Of a stretch of 64,000 bases of DNA, positions 23,701-37,900 are shown one piece after another. How positions within the stretch are numbered: the first letter of the stretch is position 1; each line of letters opens with the position of its first letter. Below the pieces are notes generated by a model that worked only from the letters and a program-made list of their open reading frames with translations, was not told where the DNA came from and ran no database searches. This stretch comes from Enoplosus armatus (taxonomy: Eukaryota > Chordata > Actinopteri > Centrarchiformes > Enoplosidae): assembly GCF_043641665.1 (NCBI RefSeq), contig NC_092183.1, positions 793,501-857,500 on the forward strand, written 5' to 3'. Made by a program: the position numbers and the translations under genes.

Positions 23701-26700
23701 GATGCTGGAGGAGTGGGGGGCGTTGTGGGGGGCAGCTGTGGTGGTAGGAGGTGTGAGAGTTCAGCCCCAGGTGTAATGAGGGGGTTGGGGCTGTTGGGCT
23801 GGAGCTGGTGGGTGATGGTGTGGGGGATGGTGTCAGGACTGTCCCATTGTCTTTCAAAGCGACAGTAGAAGTCGTTGAGGCTGTTGGCGAGGCGTCGGTC
23901 GTTAGCAGAGTTGGGGGCTCTTGGCTTGTAGTTGGTGATCTGCCTGAGCCCCCTCCACACAGAAGCAGAGTCGTTGGAGGAGAACTGGTCTTGTAGTCTC
24001 TCTGAGTACAGTCGTTTAGCTTCCCTCACCGCCTTGCTAAACTTGTACTTGGCTTCCTTAAACTCAGCTCTGTTGCCACTCTTAAACGCCTCTTCCTTTT
24101 CCAACCTCAGCTGTCGCAGTCTTGCTGTGAACCAGGGTCTGTCGTTGTTGTAACTCACCCTGGTCCGAGTTGGTACGCAGCAGTCCTCACAGAAGCTGAT
24201 ATATGAAGTCACAGCCTCTGTGTACTCATCCAGACTGTTGGTAGCAGTCCTGAAAACATCCCAGTCAGTACAGTCCAAACACGCCTTCAGGTCCTCTGCA
24301 GCTTCACTGGTCCACTTCTTCAAAGTTCTCACAACAGGCTTAGAAAGTTGTAATTTCTGCCTGTATGCGGGATCCTCTGACTCTTCATCTAGCGCCATCA
24401 TCAGGTCAACATGTTCATGTGTCCAACACTTTGGCTGTTGTAGTTTGTTGCAGTGTTCACGTCATATTGTTCAGACAGTAACTAAAAGCTGCCAAATGGG
24501 GAAAAACGTTTCATCATCCTTCTAGTTGTGGGAGGGGACCGGTGTCGGGCCAAAGAGGGTCGGGTGACGGGGGAATTGGCTCAAATGGTAGAGCGCTGGC
24601 TTAACGCGTGAGAGGCAGCGGCATTGATGCCCGCATTCTCCTTTTAACCCTTTCCAGTCTGAGTTCTGGCTGCAGGGTGAGCTTATTCCTCATTACAAGT
24701 AGAGCATGTGAGTTATTATCAGATAAATACATAATACTAAGTACTCCTAATGCAGAATGACTTCTAATTAGTATGTATTTTATATTAGTGTTTCATTATT
24801 AATGATTTCTGAACTTATATTATAATATAAGTAACCAATAGGAAAGCAGTGTCCGGTGGAGCTGCTCTGATTGGCTGACGTCTCTCTCTCAGGCCCACGT
24901 GACCACCCGATTGTCCAGTTGGAGACAGCTGTTGGACAGGATGAGCGGGAAGCAGAGCGAGCTGGAGGGTCGCCTCGACGACATGCTGTCACGCATTGCC
25001 ATGGAGACGCAGGAGATCAAAGAGCTGGAGCAACAGCTGACCGACGGTGAGGAGACCACTGCCCAATCACAGAGTCTCTCTCAATCTGGAGCCCTTTGAT
25101 TGGCTGTCAGAGAGGCAAATCTGTAAAATATAACTCCTCCTCCTCCACCAGGTCAGATTCTGGCTAATGAAGCTCTTCAGAGGGATTTGGAGGGAATCAT
25201 CTCTGGCCTTCAGGAGTATCTGAGAGGACTCAGAGAGCAGGTAGAGACTCTGTCCTAATGAAACCACGTTCACTTCATCAATGAAACGTCAGGATTAATG
25301 TTAACCTGAAATATTCATTCAATCAGGAATTTAACGTTAAATCATTTTTTTTAGGGTTCAGTATCTTCTTCTAGCAGAAACTAGACAATAAAAATGTATC
25401 TCTGATATTCTGACGCAGAAAACGTAGAAACAATTCTCAGTAGTTTGTTATCCAGCAGAAATCCAGATGTGTTGTCCACTTTTTAGAAAACCTTATCCTG
25501 AAAAGAGATTCGGTGTTTTCTGTTCATCACAGATTGTATCATCTTCATTTACAAACCAAACAAGAGTTCAAGGCTCTCTGTGACCTGTGCTTGTGTTTCA
25601 GGCTCGTTGTGCTCAGCAGCAGGTTCACAGTCTGCAGGCTGACAATCAGAGTCTGCAGCTTCACCTGGAGGACACTCAGAGACACTGCAGACAGCTGGAG
25701 GACACCACCAGGACACACAGACAGGTCAGTGTGGGAGGGAAAGTGGTATTGTTAGCTATTTCTCTGGTTAATATATGTGGCTCTCTGTCTGTCTGTCTAT
25801 CTGCAGGACATGTCTGTGCAGCAGGAGGAGCTGTCTGTGTTGCGGATGGAGGCGCAGGCTCTGAGAGACAGACAGGTGGAGAGCAGCAGACAGCAGGTGG
25901 AGCTGGAGGCGGAGCTCCAGCAGCTGAGGGAGGAGCTAACCCGACAGATCACAGTGGGACAGGTAACACTTCATGTCAAACAGAATCAGGTTTATTGCCA
26001 AGTAGGTTATCACATACTAGGAATTTGCTTTGGTATGTTGATGCATAAAAAACAGTAGAGAAAAATAACAAATATTTAAAATAACATGCAAATAGTGCAG
26101 ACACCTGACTTGGCACAGTGGCCAGGACTGAAAGCCGAATAAAGTTTGAACCCAACCTGAACCAGAAACCTTTATTCAAGTACCCCTCACTGCAAGCTGG
26201 AAGCCAGGAGGGAACTACAAGTCCCAGCAACACAAACAGCAGCTGCGTCAGGCTAAAGGCCGACGTATGTTTCTGTGTTGAATGACTGAGCCTCTCTGAC
26301 AAAACACAACCTGAAACAATCAGAACCATCAACCAGTGAGAAAAAGAATAGAAAGGTGGTCCACAGCTCTTCCTGACAGGTTTGTATTCTTTATGTTCTC
26401 TGTAAATAATCAAACACACACTAAAAGAAAGTCTGATTCTGTCTGTCTGTCTGCAGGATGAGAAATCATCTCTTCAGAGACTTCAGGCTCCACTGGACCA
26501 GACCAAAGCCCAGATGCACCAGACCAGAACCCAGTTTACAGACACCAGGAACCACCTAGACCAGACCAGAGTTCAGATGGACCAGATTACATCTGCCTTG
26601 TTGGAACCTCAGGAGGCACAGAGTGGACCAGAGGAGCTGGATGAGGACAAGTCCAGGTACCAGTACTGCAGTACTCCTATAGTACTACACTACTACTATT

Positions 26701-28722
26701 AAAGACGACAGATCTTCATATTATCTCAGAAAACAACATCATGTTTTCTTCAACTTCCTGTGATTATTAGATCATTATCAGATTATTAACCATAGCTTAC
26801 AAACATTTGTCCACCTGACCTGGACCAACCAATGGCAACAAAGAGAAGGTGGGGTTTTGATTTGATTGATTAATAGTGTCTGTAAGATGAGCTACGACCA
26901 GCGCAGCTGTGCACAGCTCATGTTTCATGTGCACTTCATGCTCATGGCTGCGACCTCAAATGTCTTTTTATGCTTTATGTCTGTTTCTCATATATATATA
27001 TGCAATTTGTGTTTATATACAGTATACAGTTAGTGTGTCGTATGGGACAGGGAGCAGAGGGAGAGTGACACACAGAGAACATGACTCAGCTGTTTTGAGG
27101 GGAAATAGTTCAAATGGCAGAGCGCTCACTTAGCATGTGAGAGGCCGCTGCAGCTGCAGGGTCTCATATTTCGGTGTGTAGTTGTGTTGTTGAATCAGTT
27201 TTCACTTGTGTGGAAGTGACAGAGGATGTGAATCATTTCTACAAATACTCTGTTGTATGTACATATTTTGAGTAGTAGTTAAGTTACGTATACATTCTTT
27301 ATCCCACATTTGATTTAGGCTAATTTAGATTAATATCAGTGCTCTTCATTAGAGAAGGTTAAAAGTCTTATGGAGAATGCGGGCATCGATCCCGCTACCT
27401 CTCGCATGCTAAGCGAGCGCTCTACCATTTGAGCTAATTCCCCTGCTCCTTCACAAAAATGGACCAACTGGATTTACTACTGAAATCTTAGACCATCTCG
27501 CCCATTATAATATTTCTTTTGGGAGACGCCATATTGGGTACATCTCAAGTCTCATGTTTGATAGTTCCTCCCTTGAACTGGGAGTCAGAGGAAAGGACAT
27601 CTCATTACTCTTAAAACACATTTCTTTGTTTGCTCTTTCTTAACATGGTTTCCTTGGAAAGGAAAGTAAAAGACGCAAGTGAGGGAAACATGGATGCAAT
27701 GAGACTTGAGATGCAGCCACTGTTTGAATGTGGATATAACAGAGAATAGTGTCGACACAGCTGGAAACATCCTATACAGCTCAAATCTCTGATTAGATCA
27801 CCCAAGATGCAGTTCAGAACATATCACGGGGTCCACATACAGTCTATGTCAAAATCAAGCCATCCGACGAGGATGGGATTCGAACCCACGCGTGCAGAGC
27901 ACAATGGATTAGCAGTCCATCGCCTTAACCACTCGGCCACCTCGTCTATTAAAGTATTCAGCTTTCAAAGCCTGAGTTACGTGGGTGTGAACATCAGGTT
28001 AAAGGTTTCAGAAAGTTACAGATACAGTCGGAGGTCACCGCCCCCCCCGTTCTGACGTCAGTAAAGTGTGAGGAAAGAAGTACACGTCTTTTGACTGTCC
28101 TGTCCCCCTGCAGTCCTGTCAGTCCTGAGGACACACTGTCCAGAAGTGTGGAGCAGCTCTACAGGGAGAGGGAGCAGCTCCAACAAGACCATCACCACAG
28201 CCAGGAGCAGGTAGCCAGACTGCAGGCCCAGCTAGCCCAAGATCAAGACCACATAACCCAACTGGAATCTCAAGTGGCCCAGGATCAGGACCAGATAGCC
28301 CAGCTGGAAGCCCAGGTGATGCAGTGTGGAGCAGGACCAGGAAGGACTTTTATTTTGGAAAACTTCCTTTCTTATATTTTTTTCACAGCTGTTTTTTTCT
28401 GACTACTTGATATTTCACCTGTGAAACAACTTTGTGTTTTTTCTGGCAAATGTTTGTGTTATTAAGAGATGTATTGGTTTGAAACGTGGGGGGCTTTTAT
28501 CATGCTGGGACTGACTGTGGTGTCGGTGATCCAGCTGCGTTCACAGAGCGACCATCACCAGAGGAGCCTCAGCCGTCGGAACAGGAAACTACGGCAGCTC
28601 AGCAGGTCCATGTGTGACTCTGATCAGCTGACAGCAGAACAGCTGGAGGCAACCACTGAACAGCTGAGAGCTCTGAACCACACTCTGCACACACACACAC
28701 AGCAGGTACACACACACAGCAG

Positions 28723-28753
<31 letters not shown>

Positions 28754-28790
28754 GCAGGTACACACACACACACACACACACACAGCAGGT

Positions 28791-28823
<33 letters not shown>

Positions 28824-30718
28824 GCAGGTACACACAAACACACAGCAGGTACACACACACACACACACACACAGCAGGTACACACACACACACACACACA
28901 CAAAAACACACAGCAGGTACACACACACACACAGCAGGTACACACAAACACACAGCAGGTACACACACACACACACACACACACACAGCAGGTACACACA
29001 AACACACAGCAGGTACACACACACACAACACCAGGTACTATGGTTACTATGTAGTTCTGGAAAATCTGAATAAATACTAATGAAATGATCCAGATTGAGT
29101 TCATCTCTACACGCTTCATGGAACATTAATGTTCTTAGATCGTCATAATATGTACAGTTCAAAAGTAAATGCATTAGTACTACAGTGTTATTATTACAGT
29201 TAGAAAGTATATCCAACACTACAAAAACTAATAGTAATATTCTCCTGTGACAGTAATGACACGTGACCCTGATCTTCTACTTCCTGTGTTTGTCAGAACC
29301 CTGATGGAGAGAGAGCGAGCGAACACAGGGCAGAGCTGGCTGAAGCTCAGAGACACACACACAAACTGAGACAGGAGCTGGACAGGACCGGGACTGGGAT
29401 CAGGACCAGAGATGGAGGACAGGGGTGCTTCATACCTCCTGGACACAGTGTGAGACTTTTCAGCTTTTTTATCTCTCACTCACATCTGTGGATTGTCAGC
29501 TGTTGTCAGGGATTTATTTAAATAAACTGATGCTGAGCTCTGAGGCTCAAATGTGGTGAGAATACAGGAGACACTCTGGGGCCAGCTTCCCAACAGCAAG
29601 GCAGCATTAAGCTGATTTATGAAGGAAGTTTTGTAAACCATAACCCTGATACGCCCTCTTTTAGTACGACACCCAGCGTCTAACCAACGCTTGTTTGATC
29701 TCTCACACACACACAATTTGTTGTTGTTGTTTTTGGTTGGAAAACAAAGTTCCGAGCATCATGGGACTTAAAAGGTTCTCTCTCTTCCAGGCTCCCAGTC
29801 TGGGCTCTCAGGGGACTCAGGACTCTGGTTTTGGGCTGCAGAACCTCAGTTCTCCTGACAGGTGGCGACAACAGGACAGACAGCCCTCAGGAGGAGGGTA
29901 CTGGGTCTACATCCTCCCGACACACACCGACTCTGACACAGGTACACACACATATTTGAGAAGTCTTGAAACCTGTTCAGATCTGATGCATCCTGAGCTG
30001 TTCAGACCCTCAGACTCTGATGTGAACTGTGTCCAGCAGCAGCAGAGTGGAGGGACAGCGGAGGAGGCAGTGACGCTGACGGGAACTCCAGAGGACAGAC
30101 TCCTCCCCCTCCTCCTGCCCCAGTTGCAGCTGCCTCTGCTGGGCCCCCTGACAGTCAGACTCCTCTGGTTGGACCTGCCTGGCTGCTCTGTGGTTCACCT
30201 GAAGCTGCCGTCTACAGTCCTCCTGCAGGAGGCGCTGCGCTGCACTGTAACATCCCTGAACACAGAGACACGGTGAGAGTCTGCAGCCTGAATCAGGCCA
30301 CCACGAACCGCAGAGACACACAGACCTGCTGCAGATACCAACAGGAAAGCTGTGTGTGTGTGTGTGTGTGTGTGATAGCCAATCAAATCAAGTCGTGACA
30401 CTTTGAATCAGAATCAGACATTTTGACAACAGCACAGCAAATCTGAAAGAACCAAAGAACCTGAGATTCATTTCATAACAGCTGTGAAAGAACACACGAC
30501 TGCAGTCCTCAGGTCATCTTATATTGCAGTGTAGAGATTTGTCGCGACAGAATCTCTTCTGAAAAGAATCTGCAAAATGGTTGAGAAACTCTTTAGATAA
30601 TATCCAGAGAATGAAATACTGACAAACACGAGTACTACTCACTCATACAAGTATCATATGAAGGTCCCACATTGATGTGTAATACTAATATAACTGTAGA
30701 CAAATCTACATCATCTCA

Positions 30719-30767
<49 letters not shown>

Positions 30768-30942
30768 AGCAGGGAGACAGGTGTGTGTGTGAGTGTGTGC
30801 ACAAAGAAGCAGAGAAACTAGAGGAAGAGAAGAAGAAACTACGACTGGAAACCAAAAAACTTCGACACACACTGAGACAACACAGGTACAGTAACACACA
30901 CACACACACACACACAGTTTTTGACACTTTTCATTTAATTTA

Positions 30943-30982
<40 letters not shown>

Positions 30983-31112
30983 GAGTGTGATGCAGGTGTG
31001 TGATGAGGTGGAGTGTGTGGAGAAAACTCTGCTGAAGAGACGAGCTGAACTCCGACAGGCTGACAGACTGCTGCTGGAGGCTCAGAGCTGCATAGACACC
31101 ACCAGAGACAAG

Positions 31113-31147
<35 letters not shown>

Positions 31148-31933
31148 TGCACATTGTTTCTCTGCGTCCTGCAGTGTCCATCCGTCTGTCTCCTGCAGGC
31201 CGCTTCAGCTCAGTGCTCAGCTCAGGATGGCGCCACCTGTCCGCCGGAGGCCACGCAGCACATCAGGTAAACTCTCACAGGTTGACCTCTGACCTCCAGA
31301 CTCAGATAACAGCATATGAGTCTTCATCATCATCATCATCATCATATTAACTGATCTCCAGAGAGCTGCAGGAGGAGGTGGAGGAGCTGAGGAGGAGGAG
31401 GCAGGAGGAGGAGCGGACTCTGAGGGGGGTGGAGGAGGCTCTGAGGAGCAGAGATCAGGAGTTCCAACAACTCGGCACAAAGATGCACTCAGCTGCAGAC
31501 AGGTACAGACAAAGACAGAGCTGGACGATTTAGTTTATCAGTTACAGTTACAGAGCAGCTGAAGTTCATATAGATGATAACATTATCCTACTGTGTCAGT
31601 TCTTTACTCTCCTGCAAGCTTCTGTCATTTAGATCTTTCAGCTGAAAAGCACCAAGAATATAAAAACAGATTTAAACCAGTGAGTTAGCATTCCAACTTT
31701 TATCCCACGTCTCCTGTCAGCTTTTGCTTCACAGTAAAAGCTGACAGGAACAAGTGGGACTAAATGCCAATTGAGAATCAGAAAGGCTTTTTTCAAAGGG
31801 CTTTTATTGTGAAGCAGCTGGAGGTCTTTGAGTTAGCCTGGGATGCTAACATGTTCCTTCATAAGAGTTTGGTCTCAAATTGTGTTTTAACTTTTTTAAT
31901 ATCAGCATCCAAATATCCAACAAGTTTATCACA

Positions 31934-31996
<63 letters not shown>

Positions 31997-34900
31997 CGTG
32001 CGTGCGTGTGTGTGCAGGTTAGCTGATTTGCTGTCAGACCTTCAGGCATCTCAGAAGTGTCTAAACTCACTCAACAGTCAGGTAAACTCAACTTCACCTT
32101 TTAAAAGCCTGTTCATCTGAAACAATACCGTTTTGTGTTGACATTAAATCAGGAAAATGTAAGAAAGAACTGGTTTGTTGAGTTAGACCGCCAAAACAAA
32201 GGCGTTATGTTTTCAGAAAAACGTCCACATAGTTCTGGTTTAGGGACAGTCAGAGGAAATCAATTTTAAAACCAAACAGAGGAGCCGAGACTCTTAAAGT
32301 AAATAAGGAGCATTGTTCTTTAGTGTTGGTGTGGCAGACTTTTAGAAAACAACATGTAAACACTGTCTTCCTCTCTGCAGGTGGAGCAGCAGGAGCAGAG
32401 GCTGGTTCAGAGGAGGGAGGAGCATCAAACAGCTGTGAACAGAGTGGAGGAGGTCAGAGAGGAGGAGCAACGACTGCAGAAGAGAGTCAAGGTGACCAGA
32501 GTACAACATTGAGCTACCTGTACTCCAATTTATGCTTCTTTATACTTCTACTTCACTACATGTCCGACTGAAATATTTCTTCTCCTCTACATTCACCAGA
32601 AAGCTGTAGTTACTTGTTCCTTTGATTGTAAACCTGAGACCAAGTTATGAAACATGATGGTTTTCATAGATTAAAGTGTACACAGTTACTGTGTCTGATC
32701 AGACCTGCCCTAACAGGGAGAGAGCTGTCAGTCAAGCCCAGTCTGAGCACGGCCACGCAGTCCTGATGCAGACTCTGGATCAGGACTAAGTAGTACCAGT
32801 TGAGGTGGACCGTGGGTGGGCAGGCTCGTATAAAATGACCAGCTACATTCAAATGCTGTCTCAGTTCTCGCTCCGCTGAACACGACATGTAGAGTCACAG
32901 TCAAACCTGAAGGGAAAACATTACAAACATGGAACAAAATGATATAAAAATACAGATCACAACGCTGCAGTGCTCCTGTGACTTCACTCTCAAACAACAT
33001 AAACAGGACAGATCCGTCGGAAACATCCGGGTTTTAGACTCATGAGGTTTTTAAAAGCTGAGGTTATAGGCAGGGTTTAAGATGCTGCAGTGGAGAAGGA
33101 CTAGTAGAGACGAGCTGCTTGTTTGTGTGTTTGTGTAGGAGCTGTTGGAGCAGCAGGAGGCCCTGATGAGTGAGAGGAGGTCCACAGTCGGTGCTCTGAG
33201 AGAGGACGAGCAGAGGCTCATCACAGTGCAGTCTGAAGTCAACACACACAGAGCAGGTATCCACACACACACACACACACCTGCGCTGACTGAAGTGTGT
33301 AACAGTCACATGATCCAGGATGATGAATTCAAATGTTTTCACCTTGTCCAGTCAGCAGCCTTCACAGTGTTGAAGTCGGAGCAGAAGTGTGTTGAGCTGC
33401 AGTTCTTCTAATGTCCACTAAACAAACTCAAACACAAGTTCAGCTCTCAGCAGATTCACTGGGCTTCTTCTACTGTCCTTCAGTCAGTGTCCCATTGAGC
33501 AGATATTAAAGAGATGTAAGTTTGCCTTGACTGCTGCAGCCTGCAGCACTTTGTGTCGAGTCAGTTTTGTTTCTACAGACCAAAATCAGAGAGCTTCACA
33601 TTCTGTACAGTAAACGGCACTCTGTCTTAATTATTGAGTATCTTTAAAAATATGATTTTCTGGATGCAGTAACTGACAAAGATGGAGGAAGAGGTAAACC
33701 CAAACATGAAAACTGCTGCTTACTTGTTTGACTCATCTCTGCTTCATTAACAAAAGCTAACAGGAACATTGATGTAGACGTGTGTGTGTGTGTGTGTGTG
33801 TGTGTCCAGAGCTAAAACAGGTCCTTCAGGAGTTACTTGCAGAGCAGCAGGCGCTGGATGAAGTGAAAACCAAACGCACCCTGAGTCTCCAGCGGCTCCA
33901 CAAGAAGCAGGATCAGCTGGACAGAATACAGGACGAGGCGGACAGGATGAGGGAGGAGTTGGACGGGATACAGGATGAAGTGGACAAGAGGAAGAATGAG
34001 CTGGAAAAGAAGCAGGATGAAGTGGAAAGACAAAGGGAGGAGCTGGCTGGGCTGCAACAGGAAGTGGAGTCCCACAGAAAGGAGGCAGAGATTTGTTTGA
34101 AACAGACAAATCAACAGCGAACAGAACTGCAGGCGAGTGGAAAACATTTCAAATAGTTTTTATTATTAACTGCATGTTAATTAGGAGGCAAAGTATTTTC
34201 CTTTGTAACTCTTTATTTCAAGTGTCCTGTTGTTTCTAATACTTTTCTAAAATTAATTTAATTAATTTGTATCGTACCTTTTACCAAAGTAACACATGCA
34301 AAAATGTCAGATGACAGTAGCACTTACACATGCAGCTAATACTGAGAAGGAGAGTTCAAACAAATACAAGAGTATTTACTTTTTTACCGCAATTCTTTGG
34401 ATTTGCTCTCAAAATCAACAGCTGCTCACACACAGTGTAAATATTATATCTTGTCCTGGTTATTTCTTTAGTTGTCAGAGCATTGTCGCCATTTTCTCTC
34501 TCTCTCTTTTTCTTTAATGATTTGTTTATTGGCTTTTTGTTCATTGTGAATAAACAGAACAAACGTTCACATTAACCCTCTCGAATCCCAGATAACACAA
34601 TATTCTCTGTTAGAAGAGAAACAAACGTAATATTAAATATGAATAAGTAATTATAGACAAGGGAGGAAAAAAACACATGCATAAACATATCCAATAAAAT
34701 AAATGATACACACAAGTAAAAATATTTAAACAAGGAAAAAGAAGACAAGACAAGACGTCTCTTCAATCCATCGACTAGAAGATCCTTTCATTTTAAAACA
34801 AGTTTGTAACCGACAGAAAGTCAGTAGTTTGTGTTTCCTTACATTTACTGGAAGATCTGCAGGGTGTATATGGAATTGTCATATTTAGCTCAAACACTTT

Positions 34901-37900
34901 CTGTCAATTTAGAAATCTGATCCTTCCAGAACATCTGGAGCTTGTGACACTCGCACATACAATGAAACAGGGTACCAATTTCCAATTTTTTTATTGCATT
35001 TAGTGCAATGGTCAGGAATGTTAGGATTAAAATGGGGCAATTTAACAGGTGTAATGTAAATCCTGAGCAGCCATTTCTACTGTAACAGTTTGCATCTGGT
35101 ATTTAAAGTTTGGGTTTCAGTCTCTTCACAGTTCTTTAAACAAATGATGGACGTGCAGCAGTAATGTACCAGATCCAACTTTCAATATTTTCAAGAACTT
35201 GTTGCAGTCTAATAGAAAAAGTTATTCTTAAGAAATCTTATATAATGTCCAGTCATCAGTTGTAATAATGATTTGCCTCGGAGGACTCACACTGTCTCCA
35301 GCAGCAGGAGGGTTTGGTGTAATGAGTCTTTTTAGCTGAAGTAATGAAGAACCTGATGACTCTCTCTCCATAAAGCCGAAGTTTTCCACTGTAGCTCACA
35401 TCAATTTTTATATTCAGGTTTCCTTCCCTTATTTTTGTTTTACATACAATAATGAAGACTTTTAGCAGAACTTCATCAGAATACTTTTGTTCATTTCACT
35501 TGCTGAAATAATGCTTTATTAAAAGAAACTGGAAAACAAATCAGTTTTTGTTATGTGTTACATGCAGGACGTGCAGGAGGAGCTGAGCAGGAGGAGGGAG
35601 GAGAGGAGCAGCCTGCAGGAGCAGTGTAAACACCTGGAGGCCAGACGGAGGCATGCAGACAGGTACATACAGTTTCATTGTTCAACAGACTGTCTGCAGA
35701 AATGTGCTAAACAAACCCAGAACAGTTAAGTCAGTGGATGCATTTAGATGTCACATTTAAGTTTTAAAACAAAACGATGAATAATAACATGCAGAAGTTT
35801 CTCAAGAACAGAAAAGACCATAAAAACCTGTGAGAACTATAAATGGTGTTATCACGTGTTACTGTCCACTTAATCTAAAATAGTTTGACTGCATATTCAA
35901 CAGGAGTCTGTCAGTGGTGGAGGCGGAGCTTTCTAAAAAGAGGGAGGAGCACAGCCACGCCCAGCTTCTCAAACAGGAAGTGGTCAGAGAGACAGCAGCC
36001 ACTCAGGAGCAGCTTAACAGTAAGTACACACACAACATGTGTAGTATAACAGACTATAACATGTGTAATATAACACACAGACTGTAACATGTGTAATATA
36101 ACACAGACTATAACATGTGTAATATAACACAGACTATAACGTGTGTAATATAACAGACAGACTATAACGTGTAATATAACACACACACACTATAACATGT
36201 GTAATATAACACACAGACTATAACGTGTAATATAACACAGACTATAACGTGTGTAATATAACACACAGACTATAACATGTGTAATATAACACAGACTGTA
36301 ACATGTGTAATATAACACACAGACTATAACATGTGTAATATAACACAGACTGTAACATGTGTAATATAACACACAGACTATAACATGTGTAGTATAACAG
36401 ACTATAACATGTGTAATATAACAGACTATAACATGTGTAATATAACACAGACTATAACATGTGTAATATAACATACAGATTATAACATGTGTAGTATAAC
36501 AGACTATAACAAGTGTAATATAACACAGACTATAACATGTGTAATATAACAGACAGACTATAACGTGTAATATAACACACACACACTATAACATGTGTAA
36601 TATAACACACAGACTATAACGTGTAATATAACACACACACTATAACATGTGTAATATAACACAGACTATAACATGTGTAATATAACACAGACTATAACAT
36701 GTGTAATATAACAGACTATAACATGTGTAATATAACACAGACTATAACATGTGTAATATAACAGACTATAACAAGTGTAATATAACACAGACTATAACAT
36801 GTGTAATATAACAGACAGACTATAACGTGTAATATAACACACACACACTATAACATGTGTAATATAACACACAGACTATAACGTGTAATATAACACACAC
36901 ACTATAACATGTGTAATATAACACAGACTATAACACGTGTAATATAACACAGACTATAACATGTGTAATATAACAGACTATAACATGTGTAATATAACAG
37001 ACTATAACATGTGTAATATAACACACACACACACACTATAACGTGTAATATAACACAGACTATAACATGTGTAATATAACAGACTATAACATGTGTAATA
37101 TAACACAGACTATAACACGTGTAATATAACACAGACTATAACATGTGTAATATAACAGACTATAACATGTGTAATATAACACAGACTAACATGTGTAATA
37201 TAACAGACTGTAACATGTGTAATATAACACAGACTATAACATGTGTAATATAACACAGACTATAACATGTGTAATATAACACAGACTGTAACATGTGTAA
37301 TATAACATACAGATTATAACATGTGTAATATAACAGACTGTAACGTGTAATATAACACAGACTATAACATGTGTAATATAATACAGACTATAACATGTGT
37401 AATATAATACAGACTATAACATGTGTAATATAACACACGGACTATAACATGTGTAATATAACACAGACTATAACATGTGTAATATAACACACGGACTATA
37501 ACATGTGTAATATAACACAGACTATAACATGTGTAATATAACATACAGACTGTAACATGTGTAATATAACACAGACTATAACATGTGTAATATAATACAG
37601 ACTATAACATGTGTAATATAACACACGGACTATAACATGTGTAATATAACACAGACTATAACATGTGTAATATAACAGACTATAACATGTGTAATATAAC
37701 ACACACTATAACATGTGTAATATAACACACACTATAACGTGTAATATAACAGACTATAACATGTGTAATATAACACACAGACTATAACATGTGTAATATA
37801 ACACACAGACTGTAACATGTGTAATATAACACAGACTATAACATGTGTAATATAACAGACTATAACATGTGTAATATAACACACAGACTATAACATGTGT

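Noticed and set aside
29695..30276. 193-codon open frame across 29695-30276
   Set aside because: It runs through an intron; a different frame in 30037-30272 matches the centriolin VYSPP...LHCNIPEH segment and fits the exon phases.
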